Positions 9,813 to 19,749 of a stretch of 64,000 bases of DNA are shown piece after piece (the first letter of the stretch is position 1; every line of letters begins with the position of its first letter). The stretch covers positions 62,001 through 126,000 of the forward strand of contig CM074130.1 of the NCBI GenBank assembly GCA_037178625.1, written 5' to 3'. Made by a program: the position numbers and the translations under genes. Origin of the DNA: Skeletonema tropicum. Its lineage: Eukaryota > Bacillariophyta > Thalassiosirophyceae > Thalassiosirales > Thalassiosiraceae. The notes below the pieces were generated by a model, which saw only the letters and a list, made by a program, of their open reading frames with translations, was not told where the DNA came from and searched no databases.

Positions 9813-11535
9813 TCAAGAGCAACCTCTTCGAAGTCCTTCTCGAGGGCAGCAAGATCCTCACGGGCCTCGGTGAATTCACCTTCTTCCATACCCTCTCCAA
9901 CATACCAATCTGAAAAAGCGAAGACAAAATGAGAGCAAGAATGTGTTAGAACAAGAGAATCGAGTGCTGCAGACGAAACGAAAGAGTAATGCACAGTGTT
10001 TCACTTACGAACAAAGGCGCGCTTGGCATACATCAAGTCGAACTTGTGATCAATGCGAGAAAAGGCCTGAGCGACGGCAGTATTGTTGGCAGCCAAACAC
10101 AAAGCGCGTTGGACACGAGCCAAGTCGCCTCCAGGAACTTGAGAGGGATGCTGAAAATTGATACCGACCTTGAATCCCGTAGGACACCAGTCGACGAACT
10201 GAATGGTTCGCTTGGTCTTAAGTACGGCTATAGAAGCGTTAACTTCCTTGGGAACAACATCTCCACGGTACAAGAGACAGGTAGCCATGTACTTTCCGAC
10301 CCTGGGATCACATTTGGTCATCACATTAGTGGGCTCAAAGACGGAGCTGGTAATCTCGGAAACAGATAGCTGCTCATGGAAGGCCTTCGCTGAAGAGATG
10401 ATGGGTGCGTACGACGTGAGTACGAAGTGGATACGAGGGTATGGGACCAAGTTGGTCTGGAACTCGGTCATATCCACATTCAAGGCACCATCGAAGCGAA
10501 GCGAGGCTGTCAACGATGAAATGACCTGAGCAATCAACCTGTTGAGGTTAGTGTAGGAAGGACGCTCAACGTCAAGTTTGGTACGGCAGATATCGTAGAG
10601 GGCCTCATTGTCGAGGCCAAAGGTAACGTCCGTGTGCTCCAAAAGGGCGTGGGTAGACAACACGGAGTTGTAAGGCTCAACAACAGCGGTAGAAACCTGG
10701 GGAGAGGGTGACACCGCAAAAGAGAGCTTGGACTTGCGTCCATAATCAACAGAGAGCCTCTCGAGAAGGAGAGATCCAAAACCGGAACCAGTTCCTCCTC
10801 CAGTTGCATGGAAGACGAGGAAACCCTGGAGGCCGGTACAGTTGTCAGCCATCTTACGGATCCTGTCAAGGGACTGGTCAATAAGCTCCTTTCCAACGGT
10901 GTAGTGACCACGGGCGTAGTTGTTGGCGGCATCCTCCTTTCCACTCATAATTTGCTCAGGGTGGTACAGCTCTTTGTAAGTTCCAGACCTCACTTCGTCA
11001 CACACAGTGGGCTCGAGATCGACGTAGAGAGCACGCGGGACGTGCTTTCCGGAACTAGTCTCAGAAAAGAAGGTGTTAAAAGTATCATCTTCAATTCCCT
11101 TGGTATGGTCGCCAGGCATTTGACCATCAGGAGTGATGCCGTGCTCGATACAGTAGAGTTCCCAGCAGCTGTTACCGGTTTGAATACCGGCCTGGCCGAT
11201 ATGGATCGAGATAATTTCTGTGTATTAATAAAATAATAAAAGAGGGAGGGGGGGGGGCAAACGGAGTAAGGTGAGAGGGATATGAAGTAGGTGACACCGT
11301 TGCCATTTTTTGAACACAAAGGCAATTAGGGATGCGGGTAGAGGGCACTTGCACATATTACTTCTCCAAAGGCGACATATTAATTCATTGTTCAAACAAT
11401 AATACATATATCAATTTCAAACGTCAAAAAAAAATGATCGAACGACCATTCCCAATCCATCAAAAAAGGACTCCGACTCCAATCGACAATTATAGATAAA
11501 AATAATAATGAACAAATGAGAGACTTACCACGCAT
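9773..11535 (-). CDS. Alpha-tubulin, copy A (three exons)
   Basis: This is one half of the alpha/beta dimer that builds microtubules. The exons are 11529-11535 (ATGCGTG), 10009-11217 and 9773-9909; the introns are 311 bp and 99 bp, each with GTAAGT donors and CAG acceptors. The product is 450 residues, the normal alpha-tubulin length. It shows the N-terminal MREI motif, the GTP-binding GGGTGSG loop, the GALNVD block and a C-terminus ending in EEEY, which would permit the detyrosination cycle. The segment around residue 40 reads [12 protein letters not shown], so the lysine normally acetylated (K40 of SDKTIGGGDD) is histidine here. The rest is highly conserved. The 5' region and intron 1 are nearly the same as in copy B, so both copies probably share regulation. 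Confidence 0.97.
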
Positions 11536-12052
11536 GGTTGAAAAGAAGGGTGGTGATTGCTTCAAAGAAGATGATAGATATCAACGAGCTCTTGCGACGG
11601 GAGTTTGTTGATGTATGTCATGGTGGAGCTGACGGCCGGCCGGTGGCAACCGCTCAAGATGTTACGAGGGGGGAGACCCCGATATTGAGGGTTCTGATCA
11701 TGTGGCAAAAACGTCTAAATAGGGTTAAAATGGTCCATATTAGCCAATATGTGGCTAGATTTAGACGAACGTTACAGGAGTTTAGCTAACTATGCGTCCC
11801 CCTTTCTCTCAGAGGAAAGGATTGGGGGGAAATCCCCCCGATAAAGGATAGGCTGGCCCCCTATATCCAAAGGCCTAGCAGCACGAAGCAGCTGAAGGTG
11901 GAACGCTTTTTGGATTCCAAGTTCCTTTTCTGCGAGCTTGGAGGTTGGAATATTTGGTTATTTCTGTGCTACGGTAAACTACGTCTCACCAAAGTATTGT
12001 AAACAAGAAAAGCATCCGTAGACGGCTCAGACGACTTTGAGGTCGACTAGAG

Positions 12053-12860
12053 CTACTTCCTTGAGAAGTAGAACTGCCATCTGTATAATAAATATAAAAT
12101 TTGGTCATCATTAAGTGATGACGCGGTTATCGGGCCATCGTTGCTCTCATAGAGTGCTTGTATGGCAGCTAGTCCTGAGCCGTTTGCAGTACGAACTGTT
12201 CTCCCGAAAATTTGTGTGTAGTAGGTGCTTGGGTCTGGGCTTTTGTAGCATCTCCCATAGTGGTAGTTGCGTTGTTTTGATTTCCAAATACCAACATTCC
12301 TCTTCGGTTCGGCTACACTAAACAAAACTACCCTAATTCCAACTAAACTCTCCTTCCGTATCGACTCATATCGTACCACAAACACATCCATACAACGATC
12401 GTTTGTTGCGTTTGAAGGCTGATTAGTGAGACAGCGGCGAACCCACGGCATTCTCTCACAACAACTTTCCTTACTGCTGTAAATGTAAAGCTGCTGCCAA
12501 CTTCGTGCAATACCACCGCAATCAGTGAACTAGTAACGCAACCTTGGACACATGTGTCAGCGCTCCTTTTGACATACCACTTCAATGTTCCTACATCTAC
12601 AGCAGACTGACCATTACATTCGTCTCTATTCCAGGACAAATACAGTTCACAACGCTGCTCCCTGCTACTGTAGAGCTCGTTCCAAATCTCTACAGAACCA
12701 CCACAAGGCAAAGCTCCATCGCCCATCGCACTCTTGGAGGCACATGCTTTCTTCCCATACAACATACCACTTTCCATGGATATTATCTGCACCTGCACTG
12801 GGATCACTGCACTCTGTCCCATCAGGGGTAACACCTTGTTAAAGTAGGGGGGGAGTAATG
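12053..12860 (-). pseudogene. Cysteine-rich repeat secreted-type protein, frameshifted
   Basis: Reading across frames gives at least two rounds of one pattern: GKWYVVWEESMCLQEC (near 12735-12785), PCGGSVEIWNELYSSREQRC followed by LSWNRDEC (about 12615-12712), LKWYVKRSADTCVQGC (12539-12588), then CGGIARSWQQLYIYSSKESC with a second Cys and MPWV (12440-12524). I associate such KWYV-x-W...C...C / CGG...W..LY.S...CC...W repeats with diatom secreted or wall-associated proteins. The pieces lie in different frames, so at least two frameshifts are present. The tail contains NYHYGRCYKSPDPSTYYTQ and runs to a TAG at 12053; a related tail occurs at 30390-30720. No start or signal peptide was found. Confidence 0.6.
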
Positions 12861-13542
12861 TAATCGTAGTAGGAAGAAGTATATAACTCACGTCTACTAA
12901 GCGATAAATTATCCAGTAGTTCGATACACGTTGCTTGCAGAGCCAAACCAAGGAGTTTGTGATTTCAGCAGTCTCAAGGCCGCCATCTTCAGTGGTTTCG
13001 AAGCGATTTCCACGAGTCCACGGTCGCAGAAAGGATTTGTGACGCTTCCCAATTTGTGTCAAGTGAATGTCCCCAATTCACATATTGTTCTAAAATTGTT
13101 TGTTTCTACATTTCTTTTGTTCTCTTCAGTTGATTGAGGTTGCGATTGTGCCTGAAAGGACACGTTTCTTTCTTGGAGATGGAGACAAGCAGAGGCAGAG
13201 AAGCTGGTCAGCTTCTGCTTGTCTCCAAGAAATAAAAGGGGCGTCAGAGTCAAGACTGTCTAGATTGAGGCAGCCGGCTCCTCGGCCCCGATCGCATGGG
13301 TGAAGAGGTTGAGTTGTGTAACAGCTTTGTTTGAAGAGCTTCGTCCTGAGACTACGTGCTCTTGCTTGCGGAACCCAAACCGCAGTACCTCGTGGAGAGG
13401 AAGGGTATGTTAGACTCATTGTTGCGCAAAGGAGACTGAATTAGCTGTCTTCCTGAATTTGCAGGAAGGATGATACCTTCAGGCCCTTTCATTTGCAATT
13501 ATTTCTGTAGGAGAGCATAGAACCAAGGTTGGGATGATTGCT
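12861..13542. other. No gene recognised; contains a hairpin
   Basis: No supported coding frame. The one clear structure is an inverted repeat at 13169-13232, whose 24-base right arm (CAGCTTCTGCTTGTCTCCAA then GAAA, 13209-13232) pairs with 13169-13206 across two small bulges (extra TGGAGA-like and GGCAGA-like hexamers). Confidence 0.5.
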
Positions 13543-14400
13543 TTAGCAGACTGTAAGTCGCTCTAGCGGGATCTTGACTCCACCATGGTTTGTCAGCTCT
13601 GGAAAAGGCAGTTCTCCTTGCGGTTGCAGAATGCATTCTCGGAATATTCGTTGAATAACTGAGGAGGGAGGATCATTGGGATGATATTTCAGGTGCAAGA
13701 TGATTTGTTTCTTGTTCTCTTCCTGTTTCTGGCGTTTCTCCGCAGCTCTCTCTTTTTCAGATTTTTGTACGAATGCTTCTGCATTTTTGGCTGCCTCTTC
13801 AAAGAGTGGCAGAAGGTCCAAGGGTGAATATCCTCGTCTAACTGAGCGGTCATGGAGATTCTTGATATGTCTCTGTACATCTTCCGTTCTTGAGCAGAGA
13901 CTAAAGATTCTGATTACTTGCCCCATTACTAATCCTTTCAAACCACCCGGAGGATGAGCCGAGTGTGGTGGGATGTAGAGGTATAAGACGAGTTCCTTCT
14001 CAAAGAGATCTGTGACTATTCCATTGTTTTCGATGTATACTTTCATATCCATGAAGCCCACAGATTTTGCTCTTGGAGTGACAGTCCATTCTAGGCCGTA
14101 ATAGGTGTGTTGATATCCGCTTGGAATTGAGTCCAACATTGTTGATGAGGAATTGAGTCCAACATTGTTCATCGCGCTCGAGAGGTATGTGATGGATCCA
14201 AAATGCAATTCCGTCGTCGATAAAGCGGCGGTTGAATAGGATGCAATGTTCCCATTTATTGAAGACGAAGTTCTCTCGAAGGGCGTAGAATATAGTTGCT
14301 ATTGGTGGAGCTGGATTAATTCCCATCGCTACACCAGTTATTTGCCGGACAAAGATATCTCCAAATTTCATCACATTACTCCTCAAAACAATTGCAATGG
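13543..14400 (-). pseudogene. Penelope-like reverse transcriptase fragment
   Basis: In the first frame (14386-14175) the protein reads FVRQITGVAMGINPAPPIAT, then RRFIDDGIAFWI: the RT block ending in the (Y/F)IDD catalytic aspartates. After a frame change it continues with GFMDMKVYIENNG, LYLYIPPHSAHPPGGLKG, RIFSLCSRTEDVQRHI and a RRGY motif, the order seen in Penelope-like elements (FLD, HP, KG, R, RGY). The frame change is explained by a 26-bp tandem duplication at 14123-14174. The N-terminal fingers region and any GIY-YIG endonuclease are missing. This is a dead fragment; a related RT class with the same motifs is possible. Confidence 0.7.
14123..14174. repeat. 26-bp tandem duplication within the RT fragment
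   Basis: The unit GGAATTGAGTCCAACATTGT (plus six more bases) occurs at 14123-14148 and again at 14149-14174 with two or three differences at its end. Since 26 is not a multiple of three it shifts the reverse transcriptase frame. Confidence 0.9.
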
Positions 14401-14422
14401 CTTCAATAAGAGCTTCTGGATT

Positions 14423-14638
14423 CTAGTGAGGAAATTGCTTCCTTGTATCCTCTCTTCTAAGATACTCCGTCAGAACATCTAGGCAAACACTCGACATCAT
14501 ATGATCTGATGTGATGGTGATGGTTGGATGTCTGGGTCTGGGTTTGGTGGCGATGGAGAAGAAGCAGCACGACTCTGATGCCGACGTTCCCTGTTGAATT
14601 GACACAAGGGCAGCGAGGATGAGTGATTGATATTTCAT
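14423..14638 (-). CDS. Short secreted protein or first exon
   Basis: The ATG at 14638 opens a 71-residue frame beginning MKYQSLILAALVSIQQGTSA, which has the shape of a signal peptide (short positive start, hydrophobic core, small residues before a likely cleavage site). The mature part has CC, then a Pro/Arg/Thr-rich stretch (KPRPRHPTITITS) and ends at TAG 14423. No domain is recognised. It lies directly upstream of, and on the same strand as, the reverse transcriptase fragment, so it may be the 5' end of a gene whose remainder was displaced by that insertion. An earlier ATG at 14686 would put the hydrophobic stretch internally and is less likely. Confidence 0.4.
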   Translation of the reverse strand: MKYQSLILAALVSIQQGTSASESCCFFSIATKPRPRHPTITITSDHMMSSVCLDVLTEYLRREDTRKQFPH

Positions 14639-15272
14639 GATGATTCGGTGGATAGGATGACCAGAGGAGGGATGGGGAGAGACCACTAAATTAGGTGGTT
14701 GAGGAGAGATGCGGTGACTTGAACTTGATTGGCTTTGATCGGGAGTTGATGTTTTGTGACCTCAGTTCATGAGCATGCAGCATCGAGGCGAATGGCTCAC
14801 CGCACGTGAATCATTGGCAAAATAAAGGAATGCTCGCAGGTAAAGGTGCATGAGGCAGGATGCAGAGGCAGAGGTATGTATCATCAATGATGGGGAGCGA
14901 GAGGATTGGATGGACGGAGGAGGCAGGATGAAAGGAGGATAATTTTTTTGTACTAATTCCTACCGTAGCTTTCTCCAGATGATTGATTCACTTTCCCCTC
15001 AAGATTGCATGACCATCAATACTTCGTATCTTAGCAGAGCTGTTTTTGGCAAGATACACCAACAACTACTACTTGCTTGTAATGTGGGCAATAGCATAGT
15101 GAAGAAACATATCGACACATATTGCATGCAGATAATGAGGCAAGAGAGCATCTTGTATGATGCAGTCGACTGCAAGATGCAGAGTTCGCTCATCTCATAA
15201 GTAGTCAAATCGAAACAATAGAAAACATCTCTCACAACATAACGAAATACATAAAAGAAACAAGAGAACAGC
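14639..15272. other. Intergenic region, no gene recognised
   Basis: It separates the divergent short secreted frame and the oxygenase gene and presumably holds both promoters. Purine-rich GGA tracts run from about 14860 to 14940. No clear regulatory motif was identified. Confidence 0.4.
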
Positions 15273-16529
15273 ATGTTTGGCAAGAACTTTCCTACCCTGG
15301 CAGCTCTATGCGCAATCGCACACCTGGCTGCTCTAAGCGCCGTCGTACCCCTGGCAAGCTTAATTGTTATCGTCGTCAATGGATCTGCCAAGTATCTACA
15401 CCAATCAGTAGCGTACTCACCACAGCACGCGAGGCAAGAAATTAAAGATGAGAATGCAACTATGATTTCAAAGCCGCACAAGTTTTTCCCGGCACAGATC
15501 AAGCGTATTGTTGATGCAGCAAATGCAATTAGTCTTAGTGCCATTGACGACGACGATCACTCTTATCCAGTGATCGATATATCGCCATGGCTTAAACCAT
15601 CTATGTCAAATGAGAAAGAAAGGGAAAATGTGGTCAACCAAGTCTTAAACGAAGCAGTGACAAGTGGTAGTTTCAACATCATTGGGCATGGTATCGATGA
15701 TGCTCTCCTCGACCGCCTCTACACTACGGCTCGCAACTTCTTCTCATTGAGTTTGGAGCAGAAGATGGGATACTCGTCTGGAAACAACCTTGCTGGCTAT
15801 GTTGCACATGGGAATGAATCAGTGGCATCAGTTCTTCAGTCAGGTAACTCAAAAGAGCAAAAGGATTTGAGAGAAATATTCAGTATGAGCTCTCCACCCA
15901 CTAATGATGCAAATGTCCAAGGTCCTCAAGAATTCCACAACGCAATGTCTGAATACATCGAGCGCCTACTATTTGTAGAAAAAGCAGTCAAGCAAATATT
16001 TACAGCTGCACTGAGTTTAGCCAAAGATATTGACTTACCACCCACTCACTTGGAAGATCTAGAAGATGATGCGACAGGGTTGCTTCGTGCTTCCAGATAC
16101 CCAAGCACGCCTGGCTTCGAAGATGCGACCAAGCTCTTGCCTCACAGTGACTTTGGAACAATCGCCATTATCGCCAGCTCAGAAGAGGGTCTGGAAGAAA
16201 TCAGAAATGGCAGATGGTACAAAGTGCCGATGGGTAAGGCGGAGCTGCATGTGTCTGTAGGAGAAGTGTATGCCATGTGGTCTAATGGACTGTTCAAAAA
16301 CAACATTCACCGAGTAAGCAAGGAAGCTAAAAAGGATAGGATCTCATTTTCCTACTTCACCTCACAGGGCATGCGTATGAGCAATGAGGTTGGTACAGAT
16401 GATGCTGGTACGAGCCCAATCTGTTCGAATGGCGAGGAGCCAACATTTCCCCAAGTATCACCTTTAGGTCATCTGAGAAATTACATGAGTGCATTCACAG
16501 GAGGAAAAGACGACTTGTGGGATAATTAA
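15273..16529 (+). CDS. Fe(II)/2-oxoglutarate oxygenase, isopenicillin-N-synthase-like
   Basis: Single-exon, 418 residues. The N-terminal non-haem dioxygenase domain begins at PVIDIS (about residue 97) with the typical GSFNIIGHGIDDALLDRLYTTA-type segment and a REIF block. The catalytic half has the iron triad H291-x-D293 (LLPHSDFGT) and H346 (NNIHRV), and R356-x-S358 (RISFSYF) for binding the 2-oxoglutarate carboxylate, so the enzyme should be active. Relatives hydroxylate, desaturate or cyclise small metabolites; the substrate cannot be told from sequence. Residues 1-50 contain two hydrophobic stretches, which suggests a signal peptide or membrane anchor that soluble family members lack. ATG 15273 is the first in-frame start; a later start would remove the hydrophobic region but keep the enzyme. 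Confidence 0.92.
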   Translation: MFGKNFPTLAALCAIAHLAALSAVVPLASLIVIVVNGSAKYLHQSVAYSPQHARQEIKDENATMISKPHKFFPAQIKRIVDAANAISLSAIDDDDHSYPVIDISPWLKPSMSNEKERENVVNQVLNEAVTSGSFNIIGHGIDDALLDRLYTTARNFFSLSLEQKMGYSSGNNLAGYVAHGNESVASVLQSGNSKEQKDLREIFSMSSPPTNDANVQGPQEFHNAMSEYIERLLFVEKAVKQIFTAALSLAKDIDLPPTHLEDLEDDATGLLRASRYPSTPGFEDATKLLPHSDFGTIAIIASSEEGLEEIRNGRWYKVPMGKAELHVSVGEVYAMWSNGLFKNNIHRVSKEAKKDRISFSYFTSQGMRMSNEVGTDDAGTSPICSNGEEPTFPQVSPLGHLRNYMSAFTGGKDDLWDN

Positions 16530-16562
16530 AGATAAATTAAAGTGAGCCGTTCCTCTTTATAT

Positions 16563-17480
16563 CTACTCCAGTTCGAAGAACCGATCTAGATAATGGTGCG
16601 TGATTGTAATGCACTGGCTCGTGAGGAGGGAAAGAGACCCGAGCGAAACTTCCCGCACTGCAGGTATTTCCATTAGCAGCTTTTCATCGTCTGCTGAATA
16701 GCCCACTTGATTTCCAACAATTAGTGTTGTTGTCATCTTATTCTGCCCAGTATTGATTTTTGAAGCACTTTTGGACTGCGTTTGTTGTTTTTCTTCTAAA
16801 ACTTCCCACAACGGGTGTCCTGTTTCGGTCAGCATTAAAATAGTATGACTATCATCAGCAGACAGTGATGTTAATTTGTTGAGTCGAGTTTGTAGAGTGT
16901 CATCCTGGTGCAATATAAATCCTGGCAGAGGTGACTTCCCCTTATGTGAGATGCGGATCCGATGGATCATAGCATCACGCCCCTTTCGCATGTCGCGAAG
17001 CCGCTTTTCTTCGGACATGGGTGCTGATTTTGGATCAATGTATTTGTTGCCTGGCGTTTCTAAGCTATTGTTGACAAAGCGAGAGTCAGGGCAAGAACCT
17101 GCCGATATTTTACTGGATAATTCTTGCCCTCCTTTCTGCTCAATGTTATTTTGATGTTTCTCACAATTCCACAAAGTGCGCTGCAAATACAATGCCAAAG
17201 TTCTTTCGTCTGGAGTAAGACTCCTCACGCATGATCCTTGTACTTCGACGGTGATATTATGGGGAGAGAGCATTAAGAAAAGAGTTGTGTCTGTTCGAAT
17301 CTTGTTGGAAACCCACAGCGCTGAGGTGATGCATCGAGCGATTACATCAATTCTACCTTTCAGGAGGTTGTTCACGTCAAAGATACCTTCGGCGACATCT
17401 TGTGATACGTTATGACACAAGACGACAATATTACGTTGATGGTGATTTGTAGGAAGGCCATTGTTGTTTTGATTGTCAAT

Positions 17481-17515
<35 letters not shown>

Positions 17516-17642
17516 GAAGAATCATGGGACCTCTGATTTTTTCACCCTCATTGATACTACCCCAACTATTAAATGATGAGAATGCAGCGGTGGCTGGAAT
17601 GAAAAGCGCTAGCGCTGACCATCCTAGTAAGTATTTCATCAT
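16563..17642 (-). CDS. TrmY-like SPOUT RNA methyltransferase with plastid-type presequence
   Basis: The C-terminal part matches the TrmY family (tRNA pseudouridine-54 N1-methyltransferase, SPOUT fold): GRIDVIARCITSALWVSNKI, SCVRSLTPDERTLALYLQR, a GF-IL-H segment, TTLIVGNQVGYSADDE and VSLGSLSLLTSQCITITHHY ending in LDRFFE. These are the archaeal blocks in order, including the S-adenosylmethionine-binding knot region. I chose ATG 17642 because the protein then starts MMKYLLGWSALALFIPATAAF, a signal peptide followed by an A|F junction like the ASAF motif of diatom plastid presequences. An ATG at 17789 would bury it. An about 60-residue polar linker separates two halves of the domain, and a poly-Ala run is encoded by a CAG-type repeat (17480-17515). 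Plastid location and the tRNA target are inference. Confidence 0.78.
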
Positions 17643-17867
17643 TTCATTTATGTATTTGGTGCAGTGCTGGCAGGCATATAATGTTGATGGATTGTCACTT
17701 GTCACTAATAAGACGCTCGCTACTGAACATATTGTAAAGGAATGGTACACTTTTGTTGCAATGGCACCATTTTCAGTACTAATTCCCACGTCTTTATGCT
17801 GTGACGTTGCGACTTGGGAATGTCCTTCTTGGCTGAGGAGAAGGCTCAGAGCTCAGAGGTTCCCATA

Positions 17868-18341
17868 AGCCTGTCTTAACGCGCGCCCTGGACGCACGCA
17901 ACCATTTTTTGACACCTCCACCATGGCGGCCTACTAACTAGCCCCGAATTTTATTTCAGATATAGACAAGATATAGACACAACCAATGATACAGTCCTTT
18001 AGAGTGTATTAATGCGAATATTGTATACAAAGGATTCGTACTAATATCTCATTTTCTCGCTGAGATATGCATTTTTGTTTACCCATAGTATTTGCTAGAC
18101 AAATTTGGCTAACAAACTCTAGCTTAGAATGGAACCACTGTTTCTTGGGGGGCTGATGCAACCCAAACTATCCTGACTAGGATTCATCTCCTGAGATATA
18201 GACTAAAACGGTTCTATCATCGTTTTGGGCATAAAGTAGAGTACATTTGTCAGCCTATCGACCTCCCTACGGCCAATTTACCATGGTGGAGGTGTGTGAA
18301 AAAATGGTTTTGTTCGCCCACGTGTTTTGGCGGGTCAGGCT
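17868..18341. mobile_element. 474-bp MITE with TA target duplication
   Basis: The ends are inverted copies: left AGCCTGTCTTAACGCG... and right ...GGCGGGTCAGGCT, with a long imperfect inner match (CCATTTTTT-ACACCTCCACCATGG in the left arm, complement near 18280-18310). Each end is flanked by TA (17866-17867 and 18342-18343). There is no coding capacity. TA duplication fits a Tc1/mariner-type helper. It lies about 225 bp upstream of the methyltransferase start. Confidence 0.75.
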
Positions 18342-18729
18342 TATCACCATTTAGCGTCATAATAATGCACTAGCCTCGCTGACGCTCGTCTAGCCGCTGC
18401 GCGGGTTTTCTAAATAAGAGAGGAGGCACCGGCTATCTACTACGATATTGATTGTGTCTACTTATATACATAGCAGTATTCAAATAGTACGTTATGTAAC
18501 ACTTTAATAATTATGTAATAAAGGTTGTACATTGCCTTCTACGAATGCTGTGTAGTGATTACTGAGACACGGTTGGGAGAATATTGATTTATGTGAGAGG
18601 GATTATCTATGAAGAGGTTTAATGTGAACGTGTGGAAACGATTGAAGACAGGTAGGAAGAAATTAGAGCGAGATGTAAATCATTTGGTGAAATAATATTC
18701 TACAGGACTGTTAGTATGATTTGGCAGAG
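18342..18729. other. No gene recognised
   Basis: AT-rich intergenic sequence between the MITE and the MORN gene 3' end. It probably contains the 3' untranslated region of the minus-strand MORN gene. Confidence 0.4.
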
Positions 18730-19296
18730 TTAGTACCCACTCTCGGATTCCTTCTTAATGTTGGTGAAAGTGGTGATGTAATTGACGTTAGAAGTGAGAG
18801 CCTTGTTGTACAATGTAAGAGTATCATGTTCATTTCTGATATTGTTGAGGGTTTCAAGATCGACCCCAGAACTCTGTGCTAAGTTACACACAATATCAAA
18901 TTTTGTTTTCCAGTTAGTCAAGGAGCAATTGACCTGTTCGATCGTGGTCTTTGCATCATCCAAATCCTCCTGTACGTTGTTGAGGATGTTGGAGACATGG
19001 ATGAGGTGTGTTTGGAGATGAAGGTTGATCTCGGCAGAGGATAGGGTGGTATCACATTGCACCTCCCCTTGAGAGTAGATACCTGTGTAAGAAACGCCGT
19101 GTTCTGGGTAGAACATTGTTCCGAATCCGTGTTCTTGGCCAAATTTGAAGTTACCGATGTACCAAATTGAAGAGTATCCATCTTTTTGTGGGATGCTAAA
19201 AAAGCCAAAGCCATGAGGCATATCATTTTCTGTAGCATCACCGATGTAGAGACCACCGTAGTAGCGGAAAACGGATGTGTATGGAGGCAACTTCAT
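18730..19296 (-). CDS. MORN-repeat protein with coiled-coil tail
   Basis: 188 residues from ATG 19296. The first 75 residues hold about three MORN-type units: YYGGLYIGDATENDMPHGFG, then IWYIGNFKFGQEHGFGTM, then VSYTGIYSQGE. MORN repeats form elongated beta structures that often tether proteins to membranes or cytoskeleton. Residues about 90-185 are helical and polar (NNVQEDLDDAKTTIEQVNCS...), compatible with a coiled coil. No enzyme domain is fused, so a structural or scaffold role is most likely. A shorter related protein lies at 24391-24741. No signal peptide is seen, and the partner is unknown. Confidence 0.75.
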   Translation of the reverse strand: MKLPPYTSVFRYYGGLYIGDATENDMPHGFGFFSIPQKDGYSSIWYIGNFKFGQEHGFGTMFYPEHGVSYTGIYSQGEVQCDTTLSSAEINLHLQTHLIHVSNILNNVQEDLDDAKTTIEQVNCSLTNWKTKFDIVCNLAQSSGVDLETLNNIRNEHDTLTLYNKALTSNVNYITTFTNIKKESESGY

Positions 19297-19689
19297 GGAT
19301 GAAATGTTTCTGAGGAGTGTACATTATTTTATGAGAGAAGGTGCAGGTAGGGTGAAGGATGTGAGAGTTGTCATGTTGGCGTAGTTGATGTCATAGGTAG
19401 GCTCCTGGTGTCATGCCATGTCATGGTGAAAGGCTGGTGAAAGGAGTTCTCTATACTCCTGTCAAGCGTCTGAAGCTCACCTCCATCAGCAAAAATTAGT
19501 TTTTCATCAATCTCTTCTCTGCTAATTTTACAATTCGTAGCTGTCGAGATATCGATTAGAACCTCATTTAACTTCTTACTCTTCTTCCCACTCCTCTTCT
19601 TGCTCTTTCTTCCAAATCAAGCCAATCAAAGAAAGAGTCGATCGAAAATGCCCGTGAAGGCCAAAGGACACGCCAAAGGGCCCGGACAG

Positions 19690-19730
19690 AACGACCGACC
19701 GACCGACCGACTGACCGACCGAACGACTTA
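19690..19730. repeat. GACC tetranucleotide repeat
   Basis: About nine GACC/GACT/GAAC units in tandem, one or two diverged. Confidence 0.85.
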
Positions 19731-19749
19731 GCTCCTCTCATTATTTAGA

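Larger units (their letters stand above)
9400..12290. repeat. Segmental duplication, tubulin block A
   Basis: This block matches 26090-30710. It includes the tubulin gene, its upstream region (to about 11660, then 11665-11880) and the tail of the cysteine-rich pseudogene (11970-12290, matching about 30385-30710). The B block carries extra DNA at 28290-28430 and between 28650 and 30385, including a pogo-type element. Confidence 0.85.

Noticed and set aside
10203..11236. Plus-strand open frames of 108-142 codons across the tubulin genes
   Set aside because: They are antisense shadows of strongly biased tubulin codons and occur identically in both copies.
12343..13062. Single 239-codon minus-strand protein
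   Set aside because: Only parts carry the cysteine-repeat motifs; neighbouring motifs lie in other frames, so it is part of a pseudogene, and its first third has no protein character.
16563..17789. Start of the methyltransferase at ATG 17789
   Set aside because: It would place a strong signal peptide and A|F junction 50 residues into the protein; ATG 17642 fits the targeting pattern better.
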